A stretch of 64,000 nucleotides of DNA from JAEUHO01 sp046350655 (GCA_046350655.1 JAXMAB010000005.1:1-64000), one strand, 5' to 3'; positions 32,325-41,769 are shown, counted from the stretch's first letter. Program-made: numbers and translations. The notes: a model not told the origin generated them from the letters alone.

Positions 32325-33488
32325 ATGCCCCCCCGCCTCCTCGTCGGCACCCGCAAGGGTACGTTTATCGTCTCGAAGGGCCCGTCCGGCTGGCGCCCGC
32401 AGCTGTCCGGCCACGCCGGCTCCGGCGTCAACTTCGCCGCCCGCGACCCGCACACCGGCACGCTGTGGGCGCTGCTCGGCCACGGCCACTGGGGCGCCAA
32501 GCTCTCGCGGTCGAAGGACGGCGGCGCGACGTGGGCCGACGCGCCGCAGATCAAGTACCCGGCGGGCGCGCGTCACTACCTGCCGCCGCCGCCCAGCGAG
32601 ACCGGGTCGGGCGAGGGCGCGCCGGTGCTCAAGCCCGCGACGCTCCTCAAGCTCTGGACGATGGAGTTCGGGCCGGGCGGGCGCGTCTACGTCGGGACGA
32701 TCCCGGGCGGCCTCTTCGTGAGCCGCGACGGCGGCGAGTCGTTCGAGCTGAACCGCGGGCTGTGGGACCACGAGTCGCGCGGCGGCGACCTCTTCGCCGG
32801 CCCGGGCAACGGCGGCACGAAGTGGTACGGCACGCCCGCGGCGGAGGGCGAGTTCGCGCCGGGCATCCACTCGGTCGTGACGGACCCGCGCGACCCGGAC
32901 CGCGTGCTCGTCGCGATCTCGACGGCGGGCGTGTTCGAGACGCGCGACGGCGGGAAGACGTGGCGCACGCGCAACCAGGGCCTCCGCATGGACTACGGCC
33001 CGGACCCGACCGCCGAGTGGGCCGGGCACGACCCGCACGCCGTCGTCCGCTGCGAGGGGCAGCCCGACCACGTCTGGCAGCAGAACCACTGCGGCGTCTT
33101 CTACAGCGACGACTCCGCGGCGACGTGGCGGAAGGTCAGCGAGCCCTCGGCGGGCGCGCACTTCGGCTTCCCCGTCGCGGTGGACCCGAAGGACGGCCGC
33201 ACCGCGTGGCTCGTGCCCGCGAAGGCCGACCAGCACCGCACGACGATCGACGGCGGGCTGTTCGTCGCGCGCACGCAGGACGCGGGCCGGACGTGGCAGC
33301 AGCTCCGCAAGGGCCTGCCGCAGGAGCACGCGTACGACGTGGTCTACCGCCACGCGCTCCACAACCGCGGCGACGTGCTCGCGTTCGGCAGCACGACCGG
33401 CAACCTCTACGTCAGCGAGGACCGGGGCGACCACTGGCAGACGGTCGCGAACAACCTGCCGCCGGTGTACAGCGTCCGCTTCGAGTGA
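32325..33488 (+). CDS. Asp-box (BNR) beta-propeller protein, sialidase-like fold
   Basis: 387 residues without a signal peptide. At least six Asp-box repeats are visible: SKDGGATW, SRDGGESF, TRDGGKTW, SDDSAATW, TQDAGRTW and SEDRGDHW, spaced as blades of a six- or seven-bladed propeller. Such folds include exo-sialidases and photosystem/sortilin-like assembly factors; I see no complete sialidase arginine triad, so hydrolase activity is uncertain. Directly downstream of the MoaD/ThiS-like gene and likely co-transcribed. Confidence 0.8.
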   Translation: MPPRLLVGTRKGTFIVSKGPSGWRPQLSGHAGSGVNFAARDPHTGTLWALLGHGHWGAKLSRSKDGGATWADAPQIKYPAGARHYLPPPPSETGSGEGAPVLKPATLLKLWTMEFGPGGRVYVGTIPGGLFVSRDGGESFELNRGLWDHESRGGDLFAGPGNGGTKWYGTPAAEGEFAPGIHSVVTDPRDPDRVLVAISTAGVFETRDGGKTWRTRNQGLRMDYGPDPTAEWAGHDPHAVVRCEGQPDHVWQQNHCGVFYSDDSAATWRKVSEPSAGAHFGFPVAVDPKDGRTAWLVPAKADQHRTTIDGGLFVARTQDAGRTWQQLRKGLPQEHAYDVVYRHALHNRGDVLAFGSTTGNLYVSEDRGDHWQTVANNLPPVYSVRFE

Positions 33489-33528
33489 GGGCCGCCGGGC
33501 CTCGCGTACCCACGGCCCCGAGTCCCCC

Positions 33529-34011
33529 ATGTACACGCCCGAAGCCCTCGCCGACCTCCACGCCCGCGGGCACACGAGCCTGCGCCGGCTCCTCGAGCAC
33601 TGCGCCCCGTTCTCGGCGGACGAGCTCCGGCGGGAGCTCGACGGGTTCGGCTACCCGTCGATGCACCGCTCGTTCGCGCACGTGATCGGCGCGGAGCACT
33701 ACTGGGTGGGCGTGCTGCACGGCGTCGTCGACGCCGAGGACCGCGACGACGCCTACCCGACCGTGGAGGCCCTCGAGGGCTGGCGCGGCGAGGTGGAGGC
33801 CCGGACGCGGGGGTACGTCGACGCGGCGTCGGTCGAGGAGCTGAACACGCCGCGCCCCGTGACGATGTGGGGCGGGCGGACGGCCCTGCTGGTGCCGGCG
33901 CGGGTCGTCGTGCGGACGTTCGCGCACCTCTACCAGCACCAGGGGCAGCTCGTCGCGATGTGCCGCCTGCTGGGCCGCCCGGCCACCGGGCTCGACTTCC
34001 CCCTGGCGTGA
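33529..34011 (+). CDS. DinB-family protein
   Basis: 160 residues. Helix bundle with metal histidines in MHRSFAHVIGAEHYWVG and in VVRTFAHLYQHQGQLVAMCR, the HxxxH-type C-terminal motif. It follows the propeller gene by 40 bp, a gap that contains one inverted copy of the dispersed repeat, and may belong to the same transcript. Second DinB protein in the window; the two share only the fold. Confidence 0.8.
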   Translation: MYTPEALADLHARGHTSLRRLLEHCAPFSADELRRELDGFGYPSMHRSFAHVIGAEHYWVGVLHGVVDAEDRDDAYPTVEALEGWRGEVEARTRGYVDAASVEELNTPRPVTMWGGRTALLVPARVVVRTFAHLYQHQGQLVAMCRLLGRPATGLDFPLA

Positions 34012-34136
34012 GGGCGGCCGGACGCGGGGCGGCCGCGGCGCCCGTGAAGGCCGCGGCAAACCCGTGAAGGCCGCGTTAAGACGGAGTCGGCCGCCGCGCC
34101 CCGTCCGTTGGCTTCGGCGGCGGCGGGTTTCGTAGG

Positions 34137-35222
34137 ATGTCCGCGATCGTCCGGAGACCGCTGCCCACGATGCGAGCGTCGCGCGCCGCCCCCTCGCCGG
34201 ACCCCCGCCCCGCCTCGCGGCGCGCGACCGCCCCGCCCCGGCCGGACCTCGATTCGTGGGCGGTCACGGAGCACGTCGTCGGGGTCGACCGACTGCTGGC
34301 GCGGGTCGCGGGGACGGCCCACGACGTGTTGCAGCTGGCGCCGGGCACCCTCGACGCCCGGCTCCACGTCTTCAGGGCGCGCGGGTTCGAGGCCGGCGGC
34401 GGCGAGGTGAACCTGCCGCTGCGGGCGCAGGGGCGGACGTTGCCCCACCTCGCGACGATCACGTTGCGGCTGGCGTGCCCCGGCGGCGGCGTCGTCAACG
34501 GCCGGCGCGTGGGGACCGGCTCGGTGGTGGTGTGGCGCCCGGGCGCGACGTACGACGGGATCGCCCCCGCGGGCGACCGCTGGGTCTCGCTGCTCGTGCC
34601 GCCGGACGAGCTGCCCCGGCGGGCCGGCGCCGCGCGCCGCGGGACGTGGTGGCGTTGGAGCACCTCGCTCCTGACGGCGGAACTGTCCCCCGAGGAGCTC
34701 GCGGAGGCGACCGCGCTCGTCGAGCGGACCGAGACGCTCGCGGGCGGCGCGCCGACCGTCGTCCCGGAACGGGTGGCGACCGACGTGCGCGCGCGCTGGA
34801 TCGACCTGGCCGGCGCCGTGTTCGCGCGCGCCGAGCCCGCCCCCGCGCCGCGCGGCGCGACCTGGAGCGCGACGCTGGACGTGCGCGCCGCCGACCGCTA
34901 CCTGCGGGGGCACCTCGGCGCGACGGTGTACCTCGCCGACGTGTGCCGCGCGACCGGCGTGCCCCCGCGCACGCTCCAGGCCGCGTTCGCCCTGGTGCTC
35001 GGCTGCTCGCCGATGGCCTACCTCGAGACGCTCCGCCTGCACGCGGCGCTGCGCGCGCTGCGGGCCGACGAGGGCGCGGTCCCGGCGACCGTGCGGGACG
35101 TCGCGAAGCGCGTCGGGTTCTCGCACTACCCGCGGTTCAGCGCCGCGTTCCGGGCGCGTTTCGCGTCGAGCCCGGGCGAGATCCTGCAGCGCTCACGGGA
35201 GACCCGCGCCGCCGGTCGTTGA
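34137..35222 (+). CDS. AraC-family transcriptional regulator
   Basis: 361 residues. C-terminal AraC double helix-turn-helix from about residue 240: AADRYLRGHLGATVYLADVCRATGVPPRTLQAAF, then VRDVAKRVGFSHYPRFSAAFRARF and the PGEIL end. The N-terminal 230 residues are the ligand or dimer domain and resemble the AraC-binding-like region of regulators such as those of osmoprotectant or catabolic operons, without a clear metal or sugar site. The start is uncertain: no good ribosome site precedes either the ATG at 34137 or the next one at 34170. Two copies of CCCGTGAAGGCCGCG lie just upstream. Confidence 0.85.
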   Translation: MSAIVRRPLPTMRASRAAPSPDPRPASRRATAPPRPDLDSWAVTEHVVGVDRLLARVAGTAHDVLQLAPGTLDARLHVFRARGFEAGGGEVNLPLRAQGRTLPHLATITLRLACPGGGVVNGRRVGTGSVVVWRPGATYDGIAPAGDRWVSLLVPPDELPRRAGAARRGTWWRWSTSLLTAELSPEELAEATALVERTETLAGGAPTVVPERVATDVRARWIDLAGAVFARAEPAPAPRGATWSATLDVRAADRYLRGHLGATVYLADVCRATGVPPRTLQAAFALVLGCSPMAYLETLRLHAALRALRADEGAVPATVRDVAKRVGFSHYPRFSAAFRARFASSPGEILQRSRETRAAGR

Positions 35223-35248
35223 CGGGACCGCCCGGCGGGCGACGCCCG

Positions 35249-35797
35249 TCAGACGCGCTCCTTGAACTCCATCGTCTCGGTGTCGATGGCGATGCGGTCG
35301 CCGACGTTGCACATCACGCTCACGCGGAGCTTGATGCCGTTGTCGAGCGTGGCGTCCTTGAGGCCGCTCGCGGGCTGACCCTTCACGCTCGGCTCCGTGT
35401 CGGCGATCGTCGCCTCGATGACCGGGGGCAGCGTCACCGCCACCAGCGCGTCGTCGATCAGGAGCCCGCGGTAGAGGTCGGACTTCCACTTGAGGACCTC
35501 CTCGAGGCCCTCCGCCGGCGCGCGCCACTCGTCGCCGGCCTTCGTGTAGAAGACCTCCTCGGCCCCGTCGCGGTAGCTGTGCTCGAGCTCCAGCGTCTCG
35601 GCCTCGAGGACCGGATAGCGGTCGTCGGGCTGGGCCGTGACCTCGCTCATCCGCCCCGTCAGGATCTCCTTGAACTTCATCTGGATGCGGCTGCGGCGGT
35701 CGCTCTTCCAGATGTTCCACTGCACGAGCCGGCACATCCGTCCGTCGACGGAGAGCAGCATGCCCTTGCGCGCATCGAGTGCCGTGACTTCAGCCAT
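35249..35797 (-). CDS. efp: Elongation factor P paralogue lacking the usual modifiable lysine
   Basis: 182 residues, full EF-P length: KOW-like N-terminal domain, then OB domains (VTLPPVIEATIADTEPSVKG, then DATLDNGIKLRVSVMCNVGD). Typical EF-P has a loop PGKGQA whose Lys34 is modified and reaches the ribosomal P site. Here the loop reads IWKSDRRSRIQMKF; aligning on LTG puts Asp33 at that position, with K31 and R34/R35 next to it. It may work unmodified, by another modification, or as a specialised paralogue. No EpmA/EpmB or EarP gene is adjacent. Confidence 0.85.
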   Translation of the reverse strand: MAEVTALDARKGMLLSVDGRMCRLVQWNIWKSDRRSRIQMKFKEILTGRMSEVTAQPDDRYPVLEAETLELEHSYRDGAEEVFYTKAGDEWRAPAEGLEEVLKWKSDLYRGLLIDDALVAVTLPPVIEATIADTEPSVKGQPASGLKDATLDNGIKLRVSVMCNVGDRIAIDTETMEFKERV

Positions 35798-36101
35798 GGG
35801 GACGGGCTCCGACGGGATCCGGTGACCGGGGGACTGCGGGAGGGGGGAATCTACCCGGACCGGCGCGGGCCGCCCCACCTCGCGCCCCCCGCTCCCCGGG
35901 GGCGCGCCGGGCCCCGAGGCGCGCCCTCACGGGGCGTCCTCGCCGACCCCGGCACGGCGGCGCGACGCCCCGGGGCACCCTCGGGCCCACCGGTACGCGA
36001 GGCCCGGCCGCCGCGGCCCCGCCGGACGTGGCATCCTCGGGGCAACGTCGTTCGCGCGGAGGGGCGCGGCGACGTCCCCCCAACGAGACGGAGAGAACGT
36101 C

Positions 36102-36695
36102 ATGCGCAAGCCCTGGATCGTGTTCGCGTTCGTGGCCGCCGGAGCGTGCGGCTGGTTCGCCCGGAGCGCGTCGAGCGAGGACGCGCCGGCCGCCCCGGCC
36201 TGCACCCCGGAGCAGCAGGCGGCGATGGAGGCCCTCGCGCGGCCCGGTGAGATGCACGGCTGGCTCGGGAGCCACGTCGGCACCTACGACCTCGACATCA
36301 CGACGATCGACGCCGCGGGGAAGCCGGCGACGGCGAAGGCGACGGCCACGATCTCCATGGTCCTCGGGGGTCGCTTCCAGGAGCAGCGGCTCACCGGCAC
36401 GTTCATGGGCAAGCCGTAAGAGGGCTACGGCCTCACCGGCTACGACAACCTGAAGAAGGAGTTCGTGAACTACTGGTTCGACACCATGGGGACCGCGCCC
36501 AGCGTGGCCCGCGGCGCCCGCTCCGCCGACGGCACGTCGCTGAAGATGACCGGGACGTGGGACATGCCGACGGGCCCGATGCCGTTCACGCAGGTGCTCA
36601 CGGTCACCGGCGACAAGACGATGACGTTCAAGATGACGTCCACGATGGGCGGCAACGAGATGACGATGATGGAGGCGACGTACACGCGGAAGTAG
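36102..36695 (+). pseudogene. DUF1579 exported protein interrupted by an in-frame TAA
   Basis: The frame starts with a signal peptide (WIVFAFVAAGACGWFARS) and reads through GEMHGWLGSHVGTYDLDI and RLTGTFMGKP to a TAA at 36417-36419. It then continues in the same frame as EGYGLTGYDNLKKEFVNYWF to a natural stop at 36695. The DUF1579 family has an aromatic residue at the interrupted place (GKP[FY]EG), so one base change (TAC or TAT to TAA) explains it. Everything else is well kept, so the mutation is recent or a base-calling error. Function of DUF1579 unknown; exported, lipocalin-like strands. Confidence 0.8.
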
Positions 36696-36704
36696 CTCCG
36701 CGCC

Positions 36705-36734
36705 GGGCCGGGCGCCGCGCGCGGCGCCCGGCCC
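36705..36734 (+). terminator. 30-bp perfect palindrome downstream of the DUF1579 gene
   Basis: GGGCCGGGCGCCGCG followed directly by its complement, nine bases past the stop. Forms a long GC stem; no U tract. Likely transcription terminator. Confidence 0.6.
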
Positions 36735-37188
36735 CGTCCGCCGGGACCGGATCCGCGGCGTTCGTCGCTCGGGCCGCGCGAGGTCGGCATCGGTCGTGGC
36801 CATGGGCGCTGCGCGACGGCGGGTCCGGCGCGACCCCGGCGCGGTCGACGCGAGACCCGAGGCGAAGCCCGCGCGCGGTCATGAAGACCGGATGAACGAC
36901 GCGGAACGGTCCGGCGATCGACGCACCGCTCCTTGAGTGGTTCGACGTCGATGGGATCGACGCCCGCCCATCCGTCGGCGCGGGGTGGCGGCGGTCCCGC
37001 GTGGATCGTGGAACGCGTGGCGAGGGGGACGCGCGTTACGAGCCGTCCATGGGATCGGACCGCGCGCGGCGGCGCATGGCGAAAGTCCCCAGTCGATCGC
37101 CCCGACGCGACGTCGCGCCGGAAGTTCTCGATTGCGCTCCACGTTCGAATGCGTACGGTCGGCGTCCTCTCGATCCGAAGGAGTTCCC
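36735..37188. other. 454-bp leader region of the FG-GAP lipoprotein gene
   Basis: No gene supported. A site AAGGAG sits at the end, just before the lipoprotein ATG. Open frames on both strands are arginine-rich shadows. Confidence 0.5.
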
Positions 37189-39675
37189 ATGCAGCGTGCG
37201 ACGAGGTTGAGGGTGTGGGTCGCGACGTCCGTCGTGGCCGCGACGACGGTCGCGTGTGGCGGCGGCGGCGGAGGAGGCAGCGCGGGCGCGGGGAACGCGG
37301 GCGTGGTCACGCTCCTCACGCCGACGGTGCCCGCCGCGACGACGGGCCTCGCGTACGCGGCCCGGTTCGATGCGACGTTCCCCCACGACCCGGGCACGTT
37401 CCACGTCGCCTCGGGCCAGCTCCCGCCGGGCCTGAAGCTCGACACCGCGACGGGCGACCTCAGCGGCTACCCGCGCCAGGTCGGCGCGTTCCGTTTCGAG
37501 ATCGCCGCCCGCGACGGCACCGACCTGACGCTGCCGCCGGGCCGGGACGCGACGTTCGCCGAGGCGCGGCGGAGCTTCGCGCTCGACGTCGCCCGCGGCG
37601 CGCCCCACATCCTGCCGCAGACGATGCCGTCCGCGCAGTACCGCGCGTCGTACGCCTATCCGATCGACGTCGCCGGCGGCACCGCGCCGTACACGTTCAC
37701 GCTCGTCAGCGGGTCGCTCCCGGCGGGCCTCACCGTCGGCACCAACGGCGTGGTCGGCAGCTTCCCGACGCAGGCGCAGCCCGCGCCGTACGAGTTCGAC
37801 GTGATGGTCACGGACGCGAACGGCCTCACCGACACGGCGTCGCTCTCGGTGGCGGTGGTCGTGAAGCCCCTCCTCATCCTCACCTCGAACCCGATCCCGC
37901 AGGCCGCGAAGGACTTCGCGTACGTGCTGCCGATCGCGCTGGCGTCCACCGGCGGCGGCGCGCCGTTCTCGTGGTCGCAGGCCCCGCTCGGCGTCGGCGA
38001 GACGAGCCTGGCGGCGATCGGCATGCAGGTCACGCCGGACGGCCGGCTCACCGACCTCGGCACCGGCCCCTCGGCCCTCGGCACGTACAAGTTCACGCTG
38101 CGGGTGACGGACGAGGCCACGCAGGTGGCGATGCGGCAGTACCAGCTCACGATCAACCCGGGCCCGGTCCTCACGGACATCACCCCGCGGCTGGCGTCGC
38201 TGCCGAGCCTGTACACCGTCACGGGCCTCAACTTCCAGCCCGGCGCGAGGCTCGTGCTCAAGCCCGGGCCGTCGGAGGCGACCTTCACCCCGACGTTCGT
38301 CTCGTCCACCCAGCTGACCTTCAGCCCGCCGTTCCCGACCCCCATCGGCGCCACCGGGCCCATCGACGTCAAGGTCCTGAACCCGGACGGCGGCTTCCAC
38401 ACGAAGGCCGCGGCGCTCGTCTTCCCGGCGAACAACCTCGGCTTCGCGACGAAGGGCTTCATCGGCAGCAGCCTCTCGAGCACGGGCCTCGACGCCGCGG
38501 ACGTCAACGGCGACGGGTTCGCGGACATCGTCCACTGCGGCTCGGGCGCCATCACCGCCGTCTACAGCACGACGACGAGCACCGCCGGCGGCCTGATCCT
38601 GCACATGAACCTCGGGACCACGAGCCCGACGTTCTCGACGCTCGTCCTCGACGGCGGCAACTACACGGACGTGAAGTTCGTGGACGTCAACGTGGACGGC
38701 AAGCTCGACATCGTGGCGCTGGGCCACACGACGATCCGCGCGTGGATCGGGCTCGGCAACGGCACGTTCACCGTCGGGCCGACGACGACCCTCAACGGCC
38801 CCGGCAGCCCGATGTGGCCCTCGGAGATGACCTTCGGCCGGTTCAACGCCGACGCCGTCCCGGACGTCGCGTTCGGCACCCCGAACTTCAACTACCTGGG
38901 CTACCAGAACATCAACGGCCGCGTGTACTCGATGGCCGGCACCGGCACGGGCGCGTTCACGCCCCTCGACGCCGCCACGAGCACGATCTCGGGCACCTAC
39001 GGCGTCCTCTCCCTCCAGGCGATCGACACCGACAACGACGGGCACTCCGAGCTCGCGGCCGGCTGCGGCCTCAGCATCAGCGCGGGCCCCGCGTTCAACT
39101 TCACGACGCTCTCGGCCTCCGGGTTCTTCAACGGCTGGACGTCGCGCGGCGGGGCGATCAACCCGCCGCTCTACTCGAGCACGACGGGCACCGCCGTCGG
39201 CGACTTCCTCGGCAACGGCACCAAGCAGCTCGCGGCCATCACGAGCGGCTCGCCGAACTACAGCAACTACCAGGTCTTCCGCATCTACAGCGGGGCCGAC
39301 CTCTCGACGATGACGACCCTGCCGGTGCCGAACGCGGCGGGCAAGTCGCTCGCGCCGATCGACGGCGACTTCGACACGAAGACCGACATCCTGCTGACGT
39401 CGTCGCAGAGCAACATCCTCGTCTACCGCGGCTCGACGCAGGCCATCGCGGTGACGCTCGACGCGGCCGCGGGCACGCCCGCGCTCTCGTCGCCGAAGAC
39501 GGGCCGCGTCGTCTCGGCGGACATCAACGGCGACGGCATGCCGGACATCCTGGCGACGACCTCGTACTGGCACGTCAACGGGATGGCCTCGAACCACGGC
39601 ACGACGTACACCATGGGCAACACCGGCAACGGCGGCTCCATGGGCATCGTCTTCTACCTGAACACGTCGAACTGA
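37189..39675 (+). CDS. Large lipoprotein with putative Ig-like and FG-GAP/VCBS repeats
   Basis: 828 residues; AAGGAG seven bases before the ATG. Signal sequence with lipobox TVAC, Cys23 lipidated, then a poly-Gly spacer. Residues about 40-330 hold putative-Ig (He_PIG-like) repeats, each with a LPPGLKLD or LPAGLTVG turn. An IPT-like segment follows (ITPRLASLPSLYTVTGLNFQ). From about 430 come calcium-type FG-GAP blades with DVNGDGFADIVH, DVNVDGKLDIVA, DTDNDGHSELAA and DINGDGMPDILA, giving an integrin-like propeller. An outer-surface adhesion or polymer-binding lipoprotein typical of planctomycetes. Single gene followed by a terminator. Confidence 0.85.
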   Translation: MQRATRLRVWVATSVVAATTVACGGGGGGGSAGAGNAGVVTLLTPTVPAATTGLAYAARFDATFPHDPGTFHVASGQLPPGLKLDTATGDLSGYPRQVGAFRFEIAARDGTDLTLPPGRDATFAEARRSFALDVARGAPHILPQTMPSAQYRASYAYPIDVAGGTAPYTFTLVSGSLPAGLTVGTNGVVGSFPTQAQPAPYEFDVMVTDANGLTDTASLSVAVVVKPLLILTSNPIPQAAKDFAYVLPIALASTGGGAPFSWSQAPLGVGETSLAAIGMQVTPDGRLTDLGTGPSALGTYKFTLRVTDEATQVAMRQYQLTINPGPVLTDITPRLASLPSLYTVTGLNFQPGARLVLKPGPSEATFTPTFVSSTQLTFSPPFPTPIGATGPIDVKVLNPDGGFHTKAAALVFPANNLGFATKGFIGSSLSSTGLDAADVNGDGFADIVHCGSGAITAVYSTTTSTAGGLILHMNLGTTSPTFSTLVLDGGNYTDVKFVDVNVDGKLDIVALGHTTIRAWIGLGNGTFTVGPTTTLNGPGSPMWPSEMTFGRFNADAVPDVAFGTPNFNYLGYQNINGRVYSMAGTGTGAFTPLDAATSTISGTYGVLSLQAIDTDNDGHSELAAGCGLSISAGPAFNFTTLSASGFFNGWTSRGGAINPPLYSSTTGTAVGDFLGNGTKQLAAITSGSPNYSNYQVFRIYSGADLSTMTTLPVPNAAGKSLAPIDGDFDTKTDILLTSSQSNILVYRGSTQAIAVTLDAAAGTPALSSPKTGRVVSADINGDGMPDILATTSYWHVNGMASNHGTTYTMGNTGNGGSMGIVFYLNTSN

Positions 39676-39701
39676 CGTCGCCGGGCGGCCCGCCGCCCGC
39701 G

Positions 39702-39724
39702 GGGGAGGCCTCGGCCGCCTCCCC
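39702..39724 (+). terminator. Hairpin terminator after the FG-GAP lipoprotein gene
   Basis: GGGGAGGC pairs with GCCTCCCC over a seven-base loop, 27 bp past the stop, followed by a pyrimidine-rich tail (TCCCCTTC). Confidence 0.65.
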
Positions 39725-40010
39725 TCCCCTTCACGCCCCTGGCTGCTCCACAGCGTAAGACCACCGTCCGATCCTCTGATCGAAAGCTCGACGGCGTCCG
39801 CCAGGGGCGTACCTCTCCACCGAGCCGCGCGGGTCCCCGCGCGGCTCGGTCCGTTCCGGGGCCGCGCGCCTCCCGACGTCGCGCGGCGTCACGTGGCCGA
39901 GGAGGCGGCCGGGCCCGCGGACAGGCGACCGGCCGGCGGACGCGGGTCGAGTCACGGGACGCAGGACGCCCCGCGGGCCCACGCCGGGGCGGGGGCCGCG
40001 ACGCCGCCGC

Positions 40011-40060
40011 GTCACGCCGCGTCACGCCGCGTCACGCCGCGTCACGCCACGCCACGCCGC
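40011..40060. repeat. 10-bp tandem repeat GTCACGCCGC x5
   Basis: Three exact units (40011-40040) are followed by two variants (GTCACGCCAC and GCCACGCCGC). Located between the FG-GAP gene and the convergent sulfatase-like gene, in a 460-bp gap that also holds a dispersed repeat copy at 40088-40100. Confidence 0.8.
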
Positions 40061-40135
40061 GTTCGTCGCCCCCACCCGCACCGGGCCGGGCCTCGCGGTC
40101 CCGACGTCCGCGGCGACGCCGCGGCACGACCCTGT

Positions 40136-41638
40136 TCAGTGTCCCGAGTCGCTCCCGGCGGTCCAGAGCCGGTAGCGGTCGAGCACGGCTTCGCGGACGG
40201 CGCGCTGCGCCGCGTCGAACGCCGACGAGCGGGTCGCCGCGAGGTCCGCGGGCGCCGTCTCCCCGGGGTCGCGACGTCGGTCGAACCAGGCCTCGTCGCG
40301 CCAGGCGCCCGTGGCGAGGTCGAACGTCGCGGTCCACGCGAGGCCCGCGTCGCGGACGGCCACGCGCCGGAGGTCGGGGGCACCGGGCCCGGCCGCGGGC
40401 GCGGCCACGAGCGACGGAATCGGGTCGCCGCCGCCTTCGCCGCGGACGCGAGGAGCGAGGCTCGAGCCGTCGAGCCCGGCGTCGGCCGGGAGACCGGCGA
40501 GCTCCAGGAGGGTCGGCGCGACGTCCACGAGGCCGCACGTGGCGGGGACGCGGCCCGCGGGCCAGCCCGGCACGCGCACGACGAGGACCACGCGGACGAG
40601 CTCCGGGGTCAGGTGGCGGCCGTGGTGCAGGGGCCCGTGCTCGCCGAACGCCTCGCCGTGGTCCGAGCAGACGACGACGACGGTCCCCGCCGGGAGCGCG
40701 TCCACCGCCTCGAGCGTGCGGCGGAGCCGCCCGTCCACGAACCGCAGGCTGCGGAGGTACGCCTGCCTGAGCTCGGCGACGAGGGCGGGACCGCCCGGGG
40801 CGTCGCGCCAGGCGCCGTCGAGCCACGCGGCGTACCGACCGAGCAGGGCGTCCGCGCGGGGGGCGCCGATCGCGCGGACGAGCGCGTCGTGGCGGCAGGG
40901 GTCGGCGAGGCGCGCCGCGAGGAAGGCGGCCCCGAGGTCGGCGGGCGCGGGCCCCGCGCCCGGGGCGCCGAGCGCGGTGACGAGGCGCGCGACGTCGGCG
41001 TCGTGCGACGCGTCGCAGCGGCCGCGCGCGGCGGCGCTCTTGTCGCCGTAGGGGTCGTGCGGCGCGTAGGTGTGGAGGAAGAGGAAGAACGGTCGGTCCT
41101 TCGGGCGCGCGCGGTCCCAGCGCTCGACGACGCCGCGCGGATCCTCGGCGTCGAAGTCCTCCGACGCCGTCTCGAACCCGTTCGAGAGCCCGCTCGCGCG
41201 GCTCACCCACCCGCCGCCCGTGACCGCGGCGGTCCACCAACCGGCGCGGGCGAATCGCGCCGCCAGCGTCGGCACGCCGGAGGCGAGCCGCGTCCCGGGC
41301 GCGACCTCGACGAACCCGTGGTTCCACGGGTCGAGGCCCGTGAGCAGCGTCGCGATGGACGGCCCCGTCCACGAGGACGCGGCGAGGGCGTCGTCGAACC
41401 GCGTCGCCTTCCCGGCCCAGGCCTCGAGGCTCGGCAGGCCGGGCGAGCCGGGCGCCGGCGTCACCGCGTCGGCCCGCAGCGTGTCGAGGCAGATCACGAC
41501 GATCCCGGGGATCGGCGCGTGCACGACGACGGGACGGCGCCCGGGCAGGGCGGACGAACGTCCCAGTCCCCACGCCGCGGCGACGAGGAGCGCGACGACG
41601 AGGAGGAACGCGGCACGGCGCACTCCCCGGGATAGCAA
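40136..41638 (-). CDS. Membrane-anchored sulfatase/alkaline-phosphatase superfamily protein without formylglycine Cys
   Basis: 500 residues. An N-terminal hydrophobic helix (AAFLLVVALLVAAAWGLG) is a signal anchor. IVVICLDTLRADAV is the first metal-binding strand. The nucleophile region reads SSWTGPSIATLLTGLDPWNHG: where sulfatases have C-x-P-S-R this protein has T91-G-P-S-I. FLFLHTYAPHDPY and VVVCSDHGEAFGEHG supply the other metal ligands. A Thr nucleophile is typical of phosphatase or phosphotransferase relatives, so a sulfatase name would be unsafe. TTG is the first start; a GTG five codons later is an alternative. Stands alone. Confidence 0.8.
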   Translation of the reverse strand: MLSRGVRRAAFLLVVALLVAAAWGLGRSSALPGRRPVVVHAPIPGIVVICLDTLRADAVTPAPGSPGLPSLEAWAGKATRFDDALAASSWTGPSIATLLTGLDPWNHGFVEVAPGTRLASGVPTLAARFARAGWWTAAVTGGGWVSRASGLSNGFETASEDFDAEDPRGVVERWDRARPKDRPFFLFLHTYAPHDPYGDKSAAARGRCDASHDADVARLVTALGAPGAGPAPADLGAAFLAARLADPCRHDALVRAIGAPRADALLGRYAAWLDGAWRDAPGGPALVAELRQAYLRSLRFVDGRLRRTLEAVDALPAGTVVVVCSDHGEAFGEHGPLHHGRHLTPELVRVVLVVRVPGWPAGRVPATCGLVDVAPTLLELAGLPADAGLDGSSLAPRVRGEGGGDPIPSLVAAPAAGPGAPDLRRVAVRDAGLAWTATFDLATGAWRDEAWFDRRRDPGETAPADLAATRSSAFDAAQRAVREAVLDRYRLWTAGSDSGH

Positions 41639-41769
41639 TCCCCATGCCCCGCCGAAACAGGTCCCGGGACCATTCTCGACCCGATTTCGGGACCTTCGCC
41701 CGCCCTCGGCTTTACGCGCCTGTCGAAAGTCCTACACCCGGGGCTTCGGGCCCGCCGGACGTCCCTGCC

